Source: a bacterium A37T11 (GTDB lineage Bacteria; Bacteroidota; Bacteroidia; Sphingobacteriales; Sphingobacteriaceae). From it: a stretch of DNA of 64,000 nt. Below are positions 61,148-64,000 of the stretch, piece by piece. Position numbers and translations under genes: made by a program. A model generated the notes under the pieces. The model was given only the letters and a program-made list of their open reading frames with translations. It did not search any database and was not told the DNA's origin. The first letter of the stretch is position 1. Each line of letters begins with the position of its first letter. The stretch covers positions 124,001 through 188,000 of the forward strand of contig FOBR01000002.1 in NCBI GenBank assembly GCA_900109895.1, in the 5' to 3' direction.

Positions 61148-61684
61148 TTAAATGGAGAAAAAGCTGAAAGATGAGTAGCCATATTTGCGTTGTTCCTTGA
61201 AGCCCGGGTGCTGATCAACCTTTTTGGTACTGGGGTGTTCAAGCACGAAGGTGCCGCCAGGGGATAGCCATTGATGGTTTAGGATCAATGCAGGAAGCTG
61301 TGTAAGCTGGGGCAGGTCAAAAGGAGGATCTGCAAATATAAGGTCGAAGTACATTCCTTTTGGACTTTTTAGAAACTTGAGTACATCTTCCCGTTGTACC
61401 TGAAGATTGTCTAACTGGTACTTTTGGCCCATTTCCTTGATATATTGCACACATTTAGGGTGCTTGTCTACGGCCAATACCGAGATTGCATCCCGGGAGG
61501 CCAGCTCCAGGGCAATGTTGCCAGTGCCGCTAAACAGGTCCAGTGCGTTTAATTGTCCTATTTCCAACCGGTTTTGAAGTATGTTAAATAGGGCTTCCTT
61601 GGCAAGATCCATCGTGGGCCTGACAGGCAATCCGGATGGGGGTTGTAACCGTATGCCCCCGAGTTTGCCTCCGATTATTCGCAT
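61148..61684 (-). CDS. rsmD: 16S rRNA (guanine(966)-N2)-methyltransferase
   Basis: A 178-residue SAM-dependent methyltransferase: MRIIGGKLGGIRLQPPSG, then RPTMDLAKEALFNIL, the SAM motif LDLFSGTGNIALELASR at about residues 45-61 and the catalytic LIFADPPFDLPQ at about 114-125 (N/DPPY/F type). It methylates G966 of 16S rRNA. It overlaps the DUF3822 gene by 10 bases and precedes coaD by 25 bp, a common rsmD-coaD linkage. Confidence 0.92.
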   Translation of the reverse strand: MRIIGGKLGGIRLQPPSGLPVRPTMDLAKEALFNILQNRLEIGQLNALDLFSGTGNIALELASRDAISVLAVDKHPKCVQYIKEMGQKYQLDNLQVQREDVLKFLKSPKGMYFDLIFADPPFDLPQLTQLPALILNHQWLSPGGTFVLEHPSTKKVDQHPGFKEQRKYGYSSFSFFSI

Positions 61685-62490
61685 AGTGCGATACCCAGCA
61701 GATTCAAGAGGCGCTGGCCCTGGTCATAAATGGAGGCCTCTCCGGTTTGTATAAGTCCGGCAATCGGGGCCAGTTGAATTTGGCTAAAATATTTGCTGAT
61801 GCGTTGGTAATTTTCATCGCCTGGCCTGACGTTACCGGCAAAGACTACATGGGTTTTCTCCGGATTGATGTGGCATTCCTCTATTACACATAGCAGGAAG
61901 TAATTAAATTCATCGGCATCCGCTTTTGGGAACCTATTATAAAAAATCAGCCCCCCATCCTTAAAATAGACATAGTCACAGGTATCATGGTGCAATTGGA
62001 TGCCCAAAAAACTAAATTCATTTGCACCCATCAAAGCCATACTCTCGATCCAGGGAGCGGCTGCAGGAATACATTCTTCTGCTATGAGCGATTGCCCGGA
62101 CAATGATGCTTCTCCGTAGACCGTATAAAGAAATTTAACAGGGATGTTTTTAAAATGATAGGTATAGATGGGTTCTTCCTCATTATCCGTAAGCAACTGC
62201 CGGTATAAGGCTGTTTGCGACTCGTCGTACAGTTCGTTGGGAATAAATGTCAGGCGTCGATGTGGTAGCAACACTTGGCGTTGGGCATAGGGCCATTGCA
62301 GCAATTCATGCAGGTCATCCTGCTCCTGATCATCTTCCTTCCATTCGCGCAAGGCCCATAAGTCTCTGTCGGCTCCTAATATAGCTAGCTGGCCGTTCAT
62401 GCCATCCTGATAGACATATAGCTTGCTGGCGGCCGCATGCGGTTCAGCAAATCCATCTTCCGTAAAATGTATATTAGTTCCTTCGCTCAT
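61675..62490 (-). CDS. DUF3822-family protein
   Basis: A 271-residue protein from ATG 62490 (a TTG at 62499 would add three residues). DUF3822 is a Bacteroidota family with an actin/ASKHA-like appearance: YVYQDGMNGQLAILGADRDL near the N-terminus, NIPVKFLYTVYGEASLSGQS in the middle, LLCVIEECHINPEKTHVVFA later. The role is unknown. It leads the rsmD-coaD operon. Confidence 0.8.
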   Translation of the reverse strand: MSEGTNIHFTEDGFAEPHAAASKLYVYQDGMNGQLAILGADRDLWALREWKEDDQEQDDLHELLQWPYAQRQVLLPHRRLTFIPNELYDESQTALYRQLLTDNEEEPIYTYHFKNIPVKFLYTVYGEASLSGQSLIAEECIPAAAPWIESMALMGANEFSFLGIQLHHDTCDYVYFKDGGLIFYNRFPKADADEFNYFLLCVIEECHINPEKTHVVFAGNVRPGDENYQRISKYFSQIQLAPIAGLIQTGEASIYDQGQRLLNLLGIALCE

Positions 62491-62538
62491 GGCTGACAAA
62501 ACTAACTAAAAATTGTTTATTATGCATAACTTTGAACG

Positions 62539-63957
62539 GTGCACATTCACGAGTTAATCCAACAGCGGTTCCCCGCACGTCCCACTCCCCAACAGGAGCA
62601 GGTTTTTCTGGCCCTGGACCGTTTCTTGCGCAGTGGTAATCCCCTGGCCAGTTTTGTCCTTAAAGGCTATGCAGGTACAGGGAAAACCACCATTATCGGG
62701 ACGCTGGTGAAGGTGCTGCCCTCGCTAAACATGCGTTCGGTGCTGCTGGCACCTACCGGACGTGCGGCCAAAGTGATCACTTCTTACTCGGGCCGGAAGG
62801 CACTGACCATCCATAAAAAAATATACCGTAAAAAAGTGGCAGGTACTCCGGATATGAACTACGTCCTGGCTGATAATATGCATGAGCATACTTTGTTTAT
62901 AGTAGATGAGGCTTCTATGATTTCAGATGAAGCAACCGGATTTGGAAGGAAAAGCCTGCTGGATGACCTGATCACGTATGTAGGATATGGAAAGAGCTGC
63001 CGTTTGCTGTTTGTGGGCGATACGGCTCAGTTGCCTCCGGTTGGCTTGGTTAACAGCCCGGCATTGGATCCGGCTAAGCTTGGTGCTGCTTTTGGCCTAA
63101 CGGTGTATCACTATGAGATGACCGATGTGGTGCGGCAGGAAAAGGCCTCGGGTATTTTATTTAATGCCACTGCTGTTAGGGAGCAGATTAGGCTGGATGC
63201 CAAAGAGGGGGAGAAGTTAATCTATCCGAAGATTTCGATACGTGGGTTTAAGGATGTGTTTCGCATGACGGGTGAAAAGCTGATAGAGGGCCTGAATTAT
63301 GCCTATGATAAATATGGCATGGAAAATACGTTGGTCATCTGCCGCTCTAACAAGAACGCAAATCTCTATAATCAGCACATCCGAAACCGTATTCTCTACA
63401 GGGAGGAGGAATTGACAGGTGGTGATTATGTGATGGTGGTGCGCAATAATTATTATTGGGCTGCAGAGAATGATCCTTCACAGGGTTTTATCGCGAATGG
63501 GGATATGGCCAAAGTGAGGCGTGTTCGTAATGTGCATGAGCAGTTTGGTTTTCGTTTTGCAGATGTAAGCCTGGAGTTTGCGGGCACGGAAGGAGAGGAG
63601 CCGCTGAGTTGCCGGGTACTGTTGGATGCGTTGTATGCTGAGGGGCCGAGTTTATCATATGATCAAAGCAAGAAGTTGTACGAGGCGGTTATGGAGGACT
63701 ATAAGCATATCCTGGATAAAAAGGAACGGATAGCCGCCATAAAAAATGATCCTTATTATAATGCCCTCCAAATAAAATTTGCCATGGCGGTCACTTGCCA
63801 TAAGGCGCAAGGTGGACAATGGGATGCTGTTTTTGTGGATCAGGGTTACCTGACGGAGGAAATGCTGAACCTGGAATTCATGCGTTGGCTGTATACGGCA
63901 TGTACTAGAGCGACTAAAGAGTTATTTTTCCTGAATTTCAGTAAGGAATTTTTTTAG
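62539..63957 (+). CDS. RecD-like ATP-dependent DNA helicase
   Basis: A 472-residue superfamily 1 helicase. The start is GTG at 62539; no ATG in frame precedes the P-loop. Walker A LKGYAGTGKTT at residues 41-51, Walker B LFIVDEASMIS at about 117-127, motif III FVGDTAQLPPVG, and the C-terminal UvrD_C_2 segment KFAMAVTCHKAQGGQWDAVF with TACTRATKELFFL. It resembles stand-alone RecD/exonuclease V alpha-like helicases of Bacteroidota. It is divergent from the DUF3822 gene with a 48-base gap. Confidence 0.9.
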   Translation: MHIHELIQQRFPARPTPQQEQVFLALDRFLRSGNPLASFVLKGYAGTGKTTIIGTLVKVLPSLNMRSVLLAPTGRAAKVITSYSGRKALTIHKKIYRKKVAGTPDMNYVLADNMHEHTLFIVDEASMISDEATGFGRKSLLDDLITYVGYGKSCRLLFVGDTAQLPPVGLVNSPALDPAKLGAAFGLTVYHYEMTDVVRQEKASGILFNATAVREQIRLDAKEGEKLIYPKISIRGFKDVFRMTGEKLIEGLNYAYDKYGMENTLVICRSNKNANLYNQHIRNRILYREEELTGGDYVMVVRNNYYWAAENDPSQGFIANGDMAKVRRVRNVHEQFGFRFADVSLEFAGTEGEEPLSCRVLLDALYAEGPSLSYDQSKKLYEAVMEDYKHILDKKERIAAIKNDPYYNALQIKFAMAVTCHKAQGGQWDAVFVDQGYLTEEMLNLEFMRWLYTACTRATKELFFLNFSKEFF

Positions 63958-64000
63958 ATTGATTTAATTCGCATAGGCGTCGTGGCTCTGAGTGATGATA
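63958..64000. other. Right edge, no feature seen
   Basis: The last 43 bases after the helicase stop contain no recognisable feature. Confidence 0.4.

Noticed and set aside
1-64000. CRISPR array or cas genes
   Set aside because: No regularly spaced repeats and no Cas-like protein were seen; the repeats found are palindromes at irregular positions.

Overview
The window looks like a chromosomal segment of a Bacteroidota bacterium, most likely order Sphingobacteriales. The grounds are two SusC/SusD outer-membrane nutrient receptor pairs, a Bacteroidetes-type ECF sigma/FecR pair, RteC, a DUF6169 protein, Rpn-type PD-(D/E)XK proteins, DUF3822, and repeated promoter elements of the Bacteroidetes form TAnnTTTG with an upstream TTG. 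No genus is claimed.

Left part (1-10.5 kb): the tail of a NUDIX/NrtR-like gene and an FAD/NAD(P)-binding protein precede a complete regulated uptake locus: ECF sigma factor, FecR anti-sigma, STN-domain SusC, SusD lipoprotein and a secreted TlpA-like thioredoxin-fold protein. A possible small gene that needs a -1 frameshift lies between fecR and susC.

Accessory part (10.5-38.6 kb): RteC, a coupled small-gene/DUF6169 pair, two convergent alpha-CTD-like paralogues, a CRP-like protein and an HTH protein lead to a run that resembles a phage lysis cassette (three-TM holin-like protein, cysteine peptidoglycan hydrolase, FnIII protein without signal peptide, lipoprotein with a C-terminal TM like a unimolecular spanin) with no phage structural genes. 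A MauE-like membrane protein and a small DUF6520-like secreted protein converge on a second TlpA-SusC-SusD operon that has a structured leader. Then come HTH genes, a cold-shock gene, a DHFR-like reductase, a GH51 arabinofuranosidase, a metallophosphatase-GH78 rhamnosidase fusion and two orphan histidine kinases. From 33.6 to 37.9 kb lies a patch of Rpn nuclease copies (two truncated, one intact), a hairpin repeat family, a 300-bp direct repeat and intact plus internally deleted DUF5675 genes beside a second FnIII protein. A SYLF protein and tRNA-Arg(TCT) end this part.

Right part (38.7-64 kb) is ordinary core genome: asnS-tsaC-coaA, sucC, rplU-rpmA (L27 has a long charged tail), aqpZ, radC, mntH with a palindromic operator candidate, class II aldolase, peroxiredoxin, cspA, smc, pbpC, a Glu/Leu-type dehydrogenase, pyrE and a SRPBCC gene, a NUDIX gene whose start codon overlaps that of pyrE, a DUF3822-rsmD-coaD operon and a RecD-like helicase.

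The clearest candidates for something undescribed are the orphan lysis-like cassette, the MauE/DUF6520/TlpA/SusCD redox-transport neighbourhood with its structured leader, the phosphatase-rhamnosidase fusion, and the hairpin repeats around the Rpn genes. All functional statements rest on reading translations and motifs by eye; no database search was run.
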